Shown piece after piece: positions 1-9,599 of a stretch of 44,965 nucleotides of DNA. The notes beneath the pieces are model-generated. The model searched no databases. It was not told where the DNA came from and saw nothing but the letters and a program-made list of their open reading frames with translations. How positions within the stretch are numbered: the stretch's first letter is position 1; every line of letters starts with the position of its first letter. The translations under genes and the position numbers were made by a program. The DNA is from Folioceros fuciformis (Eukaryota > Anthocerotophyta > Anthocerotopsida > Anthocerotales): contig JBNGIO010006186.1 of NCBI GenBank assembly GCA_049999805.1, positions 52,401 to 97,365 on the forward strand. Direction: 5' to 3'.

Positions 1-86
1 ATGTTGAAGTCCTCTTTAAGATGCTTATCCAGGTTCCGAATCCAGACCATCTTTCGTCGTGACCGAAGTATGCTTGTGCTTTGCAG

Positions 87-645
87 GCAGACAGAAAACA
101 AGGACCTAACTAAGATACCTCTTGTTGGCGGAAGGCAGATGCGGAAGAAGTTGTGGCGTGTTCGTCAGAGACATTGAGAGACGGTGGGGTGAGCACAACC
201 AAAACGAGGCTCCGTACGGGCCTTAGCTGCCTTCCTTCTGCGCTAAGCGGAGGTTGGCTTCTAACCTTGAAGCACGTGCGATTGTGAACAGATGGAAGCT
301 AACATCGTCTACGGTGGGCACGCTAGTCTGGAAGTGTTGCCAGCAGCAGCGGTGAAAGGAGAGGCCATGGCTTACCTTGTGCGCAGGTACGAGGCGGAGG
401 GAATTTCTCCACGGATTACAATCCCCTCGTATGTGGTGATTCTGGAAGTGATGCAGAACTTTTCAGTGTGCCAGGCGTTCATGGGGTCATGGTAAGACAG
501 ATCAAACTATAATGCATGAGAAGCTTCAAACATTCTCTGTCCAAATGGTGCGGCTCACGGCAGTCTCTTGGCTACATTCAAGGAGGAGTTGCAGCAATGG
601 CATGACCTGAATGCCAAAAACAATGCCATTGCAAAAGTCATCTTC
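87..645 (+). pseudogene. Sucrose-phosphate phosphatase (SPP) relic, truncated
   Basis: Three exon-like blocks match the C-terminal half of the HAD-type sucrose-6-phosphate phosphatase catalytic domain. This family removes phosphate from sucrose-6-phosphate in the cytosol as the last step of sucrose synthesis. Block 1 (87-188) follows a TTTGCAG acceptor and reads KADAEEVV..SETLRDGG. It ends at a GTGAGC donor, leaving a 103-bp intron. Block 2 (292-491) contains [17 protein letters not shown], then, in another frame, the HAD motif [20 protein letters not shown], and ends at a GTAAGA donor. Block 3 (about 560-645) reads FKEELQQWHDLNAKNNAI. It is broken by an in-frame TAA at 111-113 and by a frameshift near 425-435. 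It stops abruptly where antisense PPR homology begins. The family match rests on several collinear motifs. The N-terminal half (upstream of the window) and the C-terminal SPP domain were not found, so this is called a pseudogene. Confidence 0.7.
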
Positions 646-1851
646 CTTATGCTTGCCTTGTTGTCCAGCCTGCCAGCAGCACCATGGTTGTCTCCCATGA
701 TGACATATGATGCAGCGATGGTTGGGTCTAGCTTAAAGATGGCCTCTATGAGAGTTTTCCTATGTCCACGTTTCTGTGGATCCGGCTCGCTCCCTGCAAA
801 GACATCCACAGACTGCTGCCTGCACAGGCAGACTGGCGATGAAGTCGTGAGCTTCGTCTAGGCGACCTGACGGGCCTAACTTGTCGGTCATGCATAAATA
901 GTGGTCCATGTCAGCAGCCACACCGTATTGCTCATACATGGCCTGAAAGAGACGGGTTCCTTCCTCTAACAGGCCACTGTCAGTGCAGGCAGACAGTGAA
1001 CAGACGAATGTGACCTTGTTGGGACGTACGCCCTCCCTCCGCATTTGATAGAAGAGCTGAAGGGGCATCTCACCATCTCCATACTGGGCATATCCACCCA
1101 TCATCGCATTCCAAGACACCAGATCCTTCTCTGCCAGTCCTTGGAACAAGGTTCTTGCATCTTCCAAACTCCCACATTTTCCATACATGTCAGTCAGAGT
1201 GTTGCCCACATACACATCTGTGTGAAGGCCAGTCTCCACTGCGGGACTGACGTTCACTTCTGATGATAACGGAGTGAACTCGTCTGCCCACATCCAAATC
1301 TTTCTTTTCAATGCACCTTTGCAGGAGACTGTCCAGGATGTTTGTCGAAAGACGAATGCCTTGCTGTTGCAAAGCTTCCACAGCCTGGATTTTATGTTCG
1401 AGCTGCAGCCAATCCTGGTCCCTTGTGTGCAACTTTCCAACTCCACAACTGTCTTCCCGTCCCAATCTGCAACATTGCATGCAAAAGGTGGGGCCCTGGT
1501 CAGTAACTGAGCACACAGGAAGATGCACATCCAGAAATGTACTTGCCTCAAACCAATTGCTCCTTGGGAAACTCCTGATGCTGCCGTTTGCTGACCTCTA
1601 ACTGCTTTTCTGCCATTCCATAGCCACCCCTTTGCTCTGTGTTGCAAAAGGTTGAAGAGTTCTGATGCTGCCTGTAAGTGCTTACGATTGTGCAGGCGAT
1701 GCAGTGTAGCAACCCAATCTGCAGGACGCAACGTATCTGCCGATGCTGGACATTCCAGGTCGAACACCCTACAGTCTGCTTGGCTTTTCACCAATTCAGG
1801 ATTTGCCATGAATTTCAGTCGTGCGAATGCTCCAGCAGGACATTGAGGCAT
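645..1851 (-). pseudogene. PPR (PLS-class) gene relic A
   Basis: Intact PLS-class pentatricopeptide proteins bind organellar RNA, usually for C-to-U editing in plastids or mitochondria. This copy is broken. Reading down the minus strand, the segment at about 1402-1255 has the usual N-terminal pattern (AVEALQQQGIRLS, then LLQRCIEKKDLDVGRRVHSV). The frame then changes near 1255 and continues as DVYVGNTLTDMYGKCGSLEDA, KDLVSWNAMMGGYAQYGDG, MRREGVRPNKVTFVCSLSAC and a degenerate E motif (MDHYLCMTDKLGPSGRLDEA). A further frame change near 810 leads to KLDPTIAASYVIMGDN and GRLDNKASIRKM. Homology ends at about 645. No DYW domain remains. An ATG at 1851 opens the upstream frame, but the region 1851-1410 is not recognisable as PPR apart from possible leader sequence. 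At least two frameshifts make this a pseudogene. Confidence 0.8.
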
Positions 1852-2169
1852 GGTTTGTGGCAGTTGACAGTTGCTGATCACAACAGAGAACCTTCAAGTA
1901 TCTGGACATGGTGCACGGCGATGGAAGAGCGGGCTCACATGATCACCCGACCCCTAGATAAGAGCGCTCGTTGAGGACTTCTCAGGGTTGGACGAAGTTT
2001 TTTCTGCTCCTTTTGCAGAGTCCTCCCTAGTAGATGAGGAACATGGGTTCGGCAGAGACAAGAAGAATTTTGTCAGGTATCCTTATTTTCACAGATGGAA
2101 TCCTTGTACATCGTTGGGATATGGCAAAGCTTTTTGCTGGTATCATATAATGGCTAGCTTGGTCTGATG
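1852..2169. other. Spacer between PPR relics A and B
   Basis: No gene is recognised. The segment ends in a pyrimidine-containing stretch and TTTCAG at about 2180-2190, which looks like an old intron acceptor leading into relic B. A short open segment around 2020-2076 (SSLVDEEHGFGRDKKNFV) ends before a GT donor and could be a leftover exon, but it matches no family I recognise. Confidence 0.3.
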
Positions 2170-2911
2170 CTTTGCTGGTACTTTCAGCCAAGTGTGCGAA
2201 GATGACCAGCTGTTCGAAGCAGTGCGGGCTTTGGACCTCATGTGCAAGCAGGGAATCCAGGTGTCGGTGGGTATTTGGTATCCTTTGTTGAAGAGATGGC
2301 TAGGCTCACAAGAGCCTAGCCATGGGACGGTATGTGCATGCCCTTGGATACAGACGTGGGTACAGCCGCAACATTTTTCTGGGAAACAACATCATCCCCA
2401 TGTATGCCTCTCAGGGTACTCTAGCAGAGGCCAACGAGGTGGTCAGGACACTTCCGGCACCCAATGCTTTTGTCTGGACTTCAATGATTACAGCATACGC
2501 GCAACATGGGGAAGCTGAGCAGGCCATAAAACTGTATTTGCAGACGCGGCAATCCAGTGTGAAGCCAAATGACTACACGTTTGTGGCAGTGTTGAAAACC
2601 TGTGCAGACATCGGTGATTTGGCATCAGGGAAACTGTTACATGCTGATTTGGTGGGCAGCTGCTTTGAGGTGAATGGGTGTGTGGTGAGTGCATTGGTGG
2701 ACCCGCTGAGAAGCTTGCAGTAGCTCATGGTCTCCTCAACACACCCGAAGGCACCACCTTGCTTGTAACGAAAAATCTGCGGATGTGTGACCATTGCCAC
2801 AGAGGCACGAAGATCTTCTCCAAGATTGAGAATAGGGAGATTATGATTAGAGACGCCCACCGAGTTCATCACTTCAAGGGTGGCGTTTGTTCGTGTGGAG
2901 AACACAATTGA
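2170..2911 (+). pseudogene. PPR-DYW gene relic B with internal deletion
   Basis: The relic starts after a TTTCAG acceptor-like site with QLFEAVRALDLMCKQGIQVS, a typical PPR lead-in. It shifts frame near 2310 to MGRYVHALGYRRGYSRNIFL, then NAFVWTSMITAYAQHGEAEQ and VKPNDYTFVAVLKTC. At about 2700, after VVSALVD, the sequence jumps in a different frame into the end of a DYW cytidine-deaminase domain: AEKLAVAHGLLNTPEGT, then CDHCH, then RDAHRVHHFKGGVCSC. Several PPR repeats and the E/E+ motifs are therefore missing. The DYW zinc-binding His of the HxE motif is replaced by Pro (codon 2702-2704) at the junction, while the CxxCH half is present. The protein would end in EHN rather than DYW. The frameshifts, deletion and lost zinc ligand mark it as non-functional. 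Confidence 0.85.
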
Positions 2912-4217
2912 GAGCTGTCAGTACGAACAGAAATTCAGGATCACACTCATCCTATTCAACGAGTGGGAGCTAGCTGACTGACACCATAGGTCTGGCACTG
3001 ATTGCAAGATCTGTAGACACAGGACCACAGCCTGGAGGAGCCGTGGACGGAGCACGCCTTGAAACTCGTGACAACATGGTGGCCTGAACCATGGTGACAA
3101 ATTATGTCAATGCATACATGTGCATCTCATCTCAGCACTCTTGCCAACCTTCCTGCCCTGCGTGAAGCGCAGTGCAGACAGAAACATGGAGAGTCCACGT
3201 GGTTCATCAGAGAGCCTTGTGTATGCAAGCCCAAGGGGGTTTCTCATTCACGACTCATGTCACGACTCAGTGAAACAACGGAATCATGTGGATGTGTTGA
3301 GGATTCTACACTACAAGCATGATCGGCAAGCATCGTTACAGAGACAGGGCACAGTGCAGCTTCGAATTCTGAAGCATGCACCACCGTCTGCATCGTGCCT
3401 CGATTGTGACCCATGCACACACACGGACAGGGAGTTCCAGGTCAGCTGTGGAAATGAAGGTGAGCTACAGAGCCACAGCAGGTGCTTCTAGACATGTTGG
3501 GATTCCATCCCACACCTCCAGTGCAATCTGTCCCACACTCTTACCAAACCAACCGGAACCACGAATCCTCTACCTACGACTTAAACCTGAACCGCCTTGC
3601 CACATCGGAGACTGAACGTTTCGCCCCCTGCAACAGGCTGTGCTTGCCAGACACGTTTTCTTGGAACACTAGCATCCTGCTGTGGAAGAAACGTATAGGT
3701 GCAGATACTCACCTTGTTTTGCATTGCTTTGTCCTTGCAAGCAAATGTCTCCTCAACAGTGTCTGCGTTCGTGGCTCAGGAATGCATTCACCACAGGACG
3801 TCACTCAAAGCAGGAATGCACTTGTCGTTTGTGATCGTAGTAGAGAGCAGGAAACTACCCACTTCATCGGAATCTCTCACTCGCGTCCAACACATGAACC
3901 TCAAGATTTGTGCCCTGCATCTCTTTGCTCTCGTCCTGCCAGAAGAACAGTAACTGTTGCACAGTGTACGAGGAAGCAACACACAATCGACTACACTCAC
4001 CCCATCACTTGCGTATACTTCCCTGCTGGGACTAATAAAATCACATGAGGAACTGATCACTCTGCCAGCCACTCTCCTAACGAATCTGCGAACCACTCTC
4101 CTTCCAACCATCTCCTCTCTGCTCCGCCCTGAGGTGCCAACCACCTGATGGACCGCCTCGTTTCCTCACGTCATGCCCGAAATGCGAAGGCAGACAGTCA
4201 CACACGCCGAATGTGAG
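2912..4217. other. No recognisable gene
   Basis: Open frames here (for example about 3482-4048, +) lack recognisable domains, biased codon use or homologous partners. I see no RNA gene and no clear repeat. It separates relics B and C and probably holds decayed sequence. Confidence 0.3.
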
Positions 4218-4875
4218 TCACGCCAACGCCAAAATGGATGACAGAATCGTCGGTTCCACCAAGTCCGGTGCGAACCACATGGACCACCAAGGTACAAGAT
4301 TCGCAAGGTGGTGTTTAAACCCTAAACCCTGAATCCTAAACCCAGGCATCAGAGCATTCCATGTCACCACATCCTTGGTGGCCAAGCTGTCAAAAACCTG
4401 GCGTGCATCTTCCATGGAGTTCGCAACATTTTGCATACATGTGGACACCAAGCAGTTGCCCTGCCCAACACCACGTTATCCACCAGTTTTCTTTCAACAA
4501 TCTGTGAGTGCAGCTGCCTGCCTTCCCATCCATCTGTAAGGCACCAGTGCTTGCACATGCGTCCAGAAGACAAGCAAAAGTAACATGGTTGACCAAAACC
4601 AGCCCCTCCTGCTCCATTTGTCCATACACAGCAAGAGCCTCATGTCCAAGCCCTTGCTGGCCATACCCAGCAATCAAGGTGGTCCATGTCACCACATTCT
4701 TTGTGGCAAAACCCCACAACCAAATCCTTCTTAGCTGTACATTGCTTTAGCACAGTGTATATCAGAGACTGTGAAATGGCAGTTTTTTCGTGCGCCAAAG
4801 AATCCAGGACTCCAACCGCCTCAGAAATCTTCCCCTACTGACATTGCATGGTCACAGTTGTAGCCGTTACCATGC
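4218..4875 (-). pseudogene. PPR gene relic C
   Basis: The minus strand begins near 4875 with the PPR N-terminal pattern GKISEAVGVLDSLAHEKTA and YTVLKQCTAKKDLVVG, preceded by an in-frame TAG. It then jumps without the first repeats to FATKNVVTWTTLIAGYGQQG, GHEALAVYGQMEQEG and VTFACLLDACASTGAL. Frame changes follow into GRQLHSQIVERKL and then MEDARQVFDSLATKDVVTWN. PPR homology ends at about 4344, immediately beside a telomere-like tract; 4218-4316 is no longer clearly PPR. At least two frameshifts, one stop and an internal deletion are visible. Confidence 0.8.
4317..4343. repeat. Short telomere-like tract (CCCTAAA-type)
   Basis: The tract reads AAACCCTAAACCCTGAATCC followed by TAAACCC: two perfect and one degenerate copy of the plant telomere repeat (TTTAGGG on the minus strand). 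It lies exactly where relic C loses PPR homology. Confidence 0.6.
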
Positions 4876-5930
4876 CCTTTTCCGAACCTATATGCCTGCC
4901 ACGTTCTGGCTTGAAACGAAAGCACTTGGACGGAGAGACATTATGACTCATCTGTATACGTATCCAAGAAAAAGAGCTGCTCATCCACCCATGCTGGCCT
5001 GGCTTATACATGCTGTGTAACCAGAGGACCTCGCCAAATCCCTTACGCCGGAAGTCATGCGAACGGGAGCTCCTGTTATCTCGTTGCTCTGTTATCCCAC
5101 CACATGGCAGAGTCCAAGAAAAATTGTTGCCACAAGTGCTTCTGCTCCTGGCGACGACCATCCTTGCAAAATCCGTCCCCACCCACACTACTCCTCGGAA
5201 GTGGAACTGCTGGGCTCCTTACACATGTACAGTACTCAGGTTGGCACGTCATGATACTCATGGTTGTCGCAGGAAGCTACAGTCATGGTTCAGGATGAAA
5301 ATTGCGTGGGAGGTGTTGGAGCGATGAATCTCGATTATGGTCCAGTATAGTTACCTTTCCACTTTCAGTAAGGAAATATAGGTGCCAGGAACAGCAGTCA
5401 GTTCCCTGATCAAATTTGGAACTGAATCAAGAGGTTTCTAGAATCCCGGTCTATTTTGGTTGTGGAATTTCAAAGCTAGAACATGCCATGTCTGCAGATG
5501 TCCCCTCTATCCACTTTTGTTCCTTGGTTCTCGATTTTTTGGCCGCAGATTCAAGCCCCCAGCCCTCAAAGAGATGCAATCTGACAATGAACCTTGGAAC
5601 AGGTTCACCCAGGAGGGTGCTGGGCTTTACTACTGATTATTTTAAAGGTTGTTTATGGATTGTAATTGTCCCTGATGAAGGAGCTCTTGGTCTTCAAGTT
5701 TGCCCTTTAGTTAGGGCTGATTCTTTCGGGACATGTGTATGGGATTACTCATAATTAACCTAACCTACATGAACCGAACTCTTAATTTGAATATAAATGA
5801 ATCAAACGTGTAACCATAAGAAGAAGTAACCCCAAACATGTAAGTAACAATAACGAACCCAAATGAATGAAACGCATAATAACAACGATATATAAATCTT
5901 AAAAAAAAAATATTGTGGACTGAACTAAGC
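4876..5930. other. No recognisable gene
   Basis: Several overlapping frames of 60-115 codons occur on both strands, but none has a recognisable domain. The stretch 5340-5900 becomes AT-rich and ends in a poly-A run at about 5900-5908. No structured RNA or repeat was identified. Confidence 0.3.
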
Positions 5931-5934
5931 TTTT

Positions 5935-6090
5935 GCACCTAGCGCATCCACCGTCACTGAGGCACCAGTGCTTGGACAGGCCGTCAGAAGGCAACTGGCG
6001 GCCTGTACCGCGTTCCCCTTTGTTGCATCCATATGAGGGGCTGGAGCATGGCTGTCTGCAACTTTCCAATTCAATCATCCCAACGTGATC
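5935..6090 (-). pseudogene. Small PPR fragment
   Basis: On the minus strand, 6010-5935 reads ASCLLTACPSTGA, the same P/L-repeat boundary seen in relic C (FACLLDACASTGAL). Just upstream, about 6085-6055 reads IELESCRQPCSS, echoing VELESCTQGTRIGCSS upstream of relic A. It is too short and broken to code. Shared neighbouring sequence suggests that relics A, C and this fragment come from related copies. Confidence 0.45.
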
Positions 6091-6157
6091 CGCCGGGGGT
6101 GCATTCTCTCTGGACGCAACCAAGCGGTCCAGGAAGAGCTCCCGATTACCTGATTTC

Positions 6158-8205
6158 ATGGCACAAGCCAATAGCAAATTACGAATCCGCGAGGTTCAGC
6201 ACCTCTGCAGAAAGGCCAACTCGTGCAGTAGGGCATCTGAATGGACCTGGATCCAGCGGCTCGGAACTTTTGTATTCGCAGCTTGCTCCTCTGCACACCT
6301 GTCATGTCATGACTCTGGCAGGCCTGCAGGATCCGTCACAGCTGAAACTGTGAGCAAACTTTGTCGGCAGGGAAAGCTCGCTGAGGGTGTTGATGCTCTG
6401 GGACCTCTGGTACGCACCGAGATTCCTATCTCTAATGCCCTCTTTTACACCATATTCAAGGAGTGTGTGGCTAAGAAGAATTTGTGTCTGTGTGGCCAAG
6501 AAGAACTTGTGTCTGTGTGGCCGTGTTCATGCTCTCGTGGTGGAGAGGGGGCATGAGTCGGACACGTTCTTGTGCAACCACATTCTGCGAATGTATGCTT
6601 CTCATGCCATGTTGCAAGAAGCGTTGGATGTGTTCGCTGTGGTTTCCAGACCCGATGCCTTCACGTGGTCCGCTATGATATCTGCGCTCGTTAAACATGG
6701 ACAGGACAAGCAGGCCGTGCAACTGTATCGTGGGATGCGCAGGTCGGGTGTGAAGCCAGATGGCCATGTGTTTGTAGCACAGCCCTTCAGGCTTGTGCCA
6801 GGGGAGCAGACCTGGAATCTGGCAGCAGGTGCATGCTGATATTATGGCTACTGGAGTTGAGCCTGACTTGTTTGTCTGTAGTGGCTTGGTGGATATGTAT
6901 GCAAAGTGTGGCAGCTTGGAAGAGGCTCAAACAGTCTTCGACGGGTTTCCCAACAGAGATGTGGTGACATGGAATGCCATGATGGCAGGGTATGCCCAGC
7001 AGGACATGGGGCTGGAGTGCCTTTGTTTGTAGAGGCGTATGCAAGAAGAAGGTACAACTGCACCCAGTTCTGTGACATTCGTGTGCCTCCCTGCAGGCAT
7101 GCGCAAGATTGGGGAATGAAGTGTTGGAACAGGGTAAGCAGCTTCATGCACATATTCGAGAACGAGGACTTGAAGCTGATGTAGTTGTCGGTGGCAGCCT
7201 GGTGAACATGTATGCAAAGTGTGGAAGCCCAGAGGATGCTCGCGGCGTGTTTGATGGACTTGGTCAATGTGGTGGCGTGGAATACCCTGATCGCACTTTA
7301 TTCCCAGCAGAACATGGGGCATGAAGACCTGCGTCTCTACAGGGCTATGCAACACGACGGCATTGTTGCCCTCGATTCTGTGACCTTTGTGTGCCTTCTT
7401 CATGCATGCGAAAGTGTAGGAGCTCTGCAATTGGGACGCCAGCTGCATGGACAAATCAAACATCAAGGGCTACAAGTTGATACTACTGTCGGCAACAGTT
7501 TGATAAACATGTATGCAAAGTTGGGGAGCATGGTCGACGCACAGCAGGTGTTTGATCTTTTGCCGGAAAGAAACATTCTCACCTGGAGTGCACTGATTGC
7601 GGGCTACGCCCGTCAAGGAGACAGTGGTGTGGTTTTCAACTTGCTTCTCAGAATGGGCAAGGCTGGCATACAACGAGACGGAGTTACTTTACTTAGTGTT
7701 CTCACAGTATGCAGTCATACGAGTCAGGTGACCAAAGGGCAACAGTACTTCGAGGCCACGAGCAATTATTACGGTATTACTCCCACAGTGGATCACTACA
7801 CATGCATGGTGGATCTCCTAGGTCGCGCAGGACGACTGGAGGAAGCACTAGGTTTTGTAAGGACAATGCCTGTAATGCCTGATGCTGCAGTGTGGCGCAC
7901 TCTCCTGGGTTCTTGTAGAAAGTGGACCAATGTGGAGGTGGGACGTCATGCTTTCGATGCAGCAGTGAAGCTAGACAAGCAAGATCCCTCAGCATATATC
8001 TTGATGTCGAACATATACACTGGTGCTCAGATGTGGGAGCAGGCAGAGGAGATGCAGGCAAGAAGAGTAACCCTTGGGGCGTGGAAGCAGCCGGGGCAGG
8101 GCTGGTGGACAGACATGGACGGATCTGTGCATAGCTTTTTCAGCTGGGGATAACAAACACCCAGCAAGACGGGGACACCTTGTTTCAACATTCGATCTCT
8201 AATCC
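6158..8205 (+). pseudogene. PPR (PLS-E) gene relic D, nearly full length
   Basis: This is the longest PPR copy. The N-terminal part reads VSKLCRQGKLAEGVDALGPL, and repeats follow to the E/E+ motifs. A 25-bp tandem duplication (6464-6488 and 6489-6513) shifts the frame inside VAKKNLCLCGRVHALV. Further indels lie near 6779 (ALQACARGADLESG is in a third frame) and near 6825. There is an in-frame TAG at 7030-7032, and frame changes near 7090 and 7258. From about 7212 to 8153 the frame is intact for 313 codons and contains the repeats, LIAGYARQGDSG, the E-motif region VDHYTCMVDLLGRAGRLEEA and DPSAYILMSNIYTGAQMWEQ. A last shift near 8140 separates HSF from GDNKHPARRGH. No DYW domain follows. Confidence 0.85.
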
Positions 8206-8463
8206 GGGTTCTTCCACACTGTGTGCTCACCAATATAAAGATCCTAGGCTGCGGCGGGCCCAATTGTTCCTGATGATATATACAGGTTCGTCCTCATGTG
8301 CATCGCAATCAGCATCAACGTTTTGATGATCAATCCTAGGATCGCAAGGCACGTAATACTGGGAGTGGTGATGAGGGACACCTTGTAACAACGGGAGTCA
8401 AGAGGGAAGCAGTGGCTGTGTTGGGAGAGCATGCATTTTGGGGGTAGGTGAGGAAAATCAAGG
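8206..8463. other. Spacer, no gene seen
   Basis: Downstream of relic D I see no coding pattern. The segment leads directly into the palindromic cluster. Confidence 0.3.
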
Positions 8464-8546
8464 CTCTTCCACCATGCATGTTTCCCTGGCATGGAAACAT
8501 GCATGGTGGAAGAGTACCATGGCATCACAGTTTCCTTGCCATGGTA
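8464..8546. repeat. Two adjacent perfect hairpins
   Basis: Positions 8464-8485 and 8493-8514 are perfect 22-bp inverted repeats around a 7-nt loop (arm begins CTCTTCCACCATG). Immediately next, 8515-8524 and 8537-8546 form a perfect 10-bp stem (TACCATGGCA) with a 12-nt loop. The following 80 bp repeat GGTAACC and CCATG motifs. It may be a foldback or MITE-like remnant. No terminator or small-RNA function can be shown. Confidence 0.7.
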
Positions 8547-8672
8547 ACCTTCTGGCTATAGGTCACCATGGGAAGAAACCATGTGTGGTAACCTAGGTTG
8601 CCATGCACGGTGGAATGTTATCATGACAAGAAAACATGTGATGCGACAAACATGCCCTCTTAGGAAACCTGA

Positions 8673-9374
8673 AGGAGTTTGGGCTTTTGGATGGACGTGT
8701 CATGTGGTGTTTCGTGCCAGGAGAGTTGTGACTGCATTTTGGCTGATGAAAGAAGGGTTTCTATACACCGGAAACCGTATGCGGGCATACGACTGTACTG
8801 TAAGTACCGCAGGTGAGGAATCTTCGGTGAAGGCCTGCCCGCGAGCTTAGCTTTTTACTCAGGAATTTCTGACAGCTTTGATTGTTTCATGGTTGGCTGA
8901 TTGAGAAGGGACATCTGGCAGAACATTTGATTGTGATGTGGTGCAGAGTGGCTTTCCTCCCGAGTTGTTTCTTGGCACCAACCTGGTGGACATGTATGCA
9001 AAATGTGTTGAACCGAAAGATGCACGATAGGAGTTTGGGCTTTTGGATGGACGTGTCATTAGGTGTTCCGTGCCAGGAGGGTTGTGACTGCATTCTGGCA
9101 GATGAAAGAAGGGTTTCTATACACCGGAAACTGTATACAGGCATACGACTGTGCTGTAAGTGCCGCAGGTGAGGAATCTTCAATGAAGGCCTGCTACTGA
9201 GCTTGGTTTTTTACTCAGGCATTTCTGACAGCTTTGATTGGCTGATGGACAAGGGAAATCTGACAAAACATTTGATTGTGATGTGGTGCAGAGTGGCTTT
9301 CCTCCCGAGATGTTTCTTGGCACCAACCTGGTAGACATGTATGCAAAACGTGTTGAACTGAAAGATGCACGACA
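8673..9374 (+). repeat. 356-bp tandem duplication carrying PPR fragments
   Basis: Copy 1 is 8673-9028 and copy 2 is 9029-9374. Both start AGGAGTTTGGGCTTTTGGAT and are strongly similar, apart from a deletion of about 10 nt in copy 2. Each contains one piece of PPR sequence: FLGTNLVDMYAKCVEPKDAR-type in copy 1 and FLGTNLVDMYAKRVELKDAR in copy 2. The duplication therefore happened after or with PPR decay. Confidence 0.8.
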
Positions 9375-9520
9375 GGGTTTTGACAGCATGGCCACAAAGA
9401 AAGTCACTGTGATGTGGAATGCCCTGATAGCTGGGTCTGAGAGACTGCCGCCAGGCTGTTGACAGCAAGGACAGAAAGGTTGTGGTGACATGGAATACTC
9501 CCTGATTGCTGGCTAAGCAC
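9235..9520 (+). pseudogene. PPR fragment E
   Basis: One PPR unit can be read (VVQSGFPPEMFLGTNLVDMY, then KDARQGFDSMATKK and VMWNALIAG). It is followed at about 9450-9520 by a second degenerate start of a unit (RQAVDSKDRKVVVTWN, then a frameshift). There are no flanking repeats and no E or DYW motifs. It overlaps copy 2 of the tandem duplication. Confidence 0.7.
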
Positions 9521-9599
9521 ACTGAGAACTCGGCCCCAAGAGGCCCGTGTTCTGTTTGCACAGTACTCAAAAGTAGCAATATGGACCCTAAACCCAATG

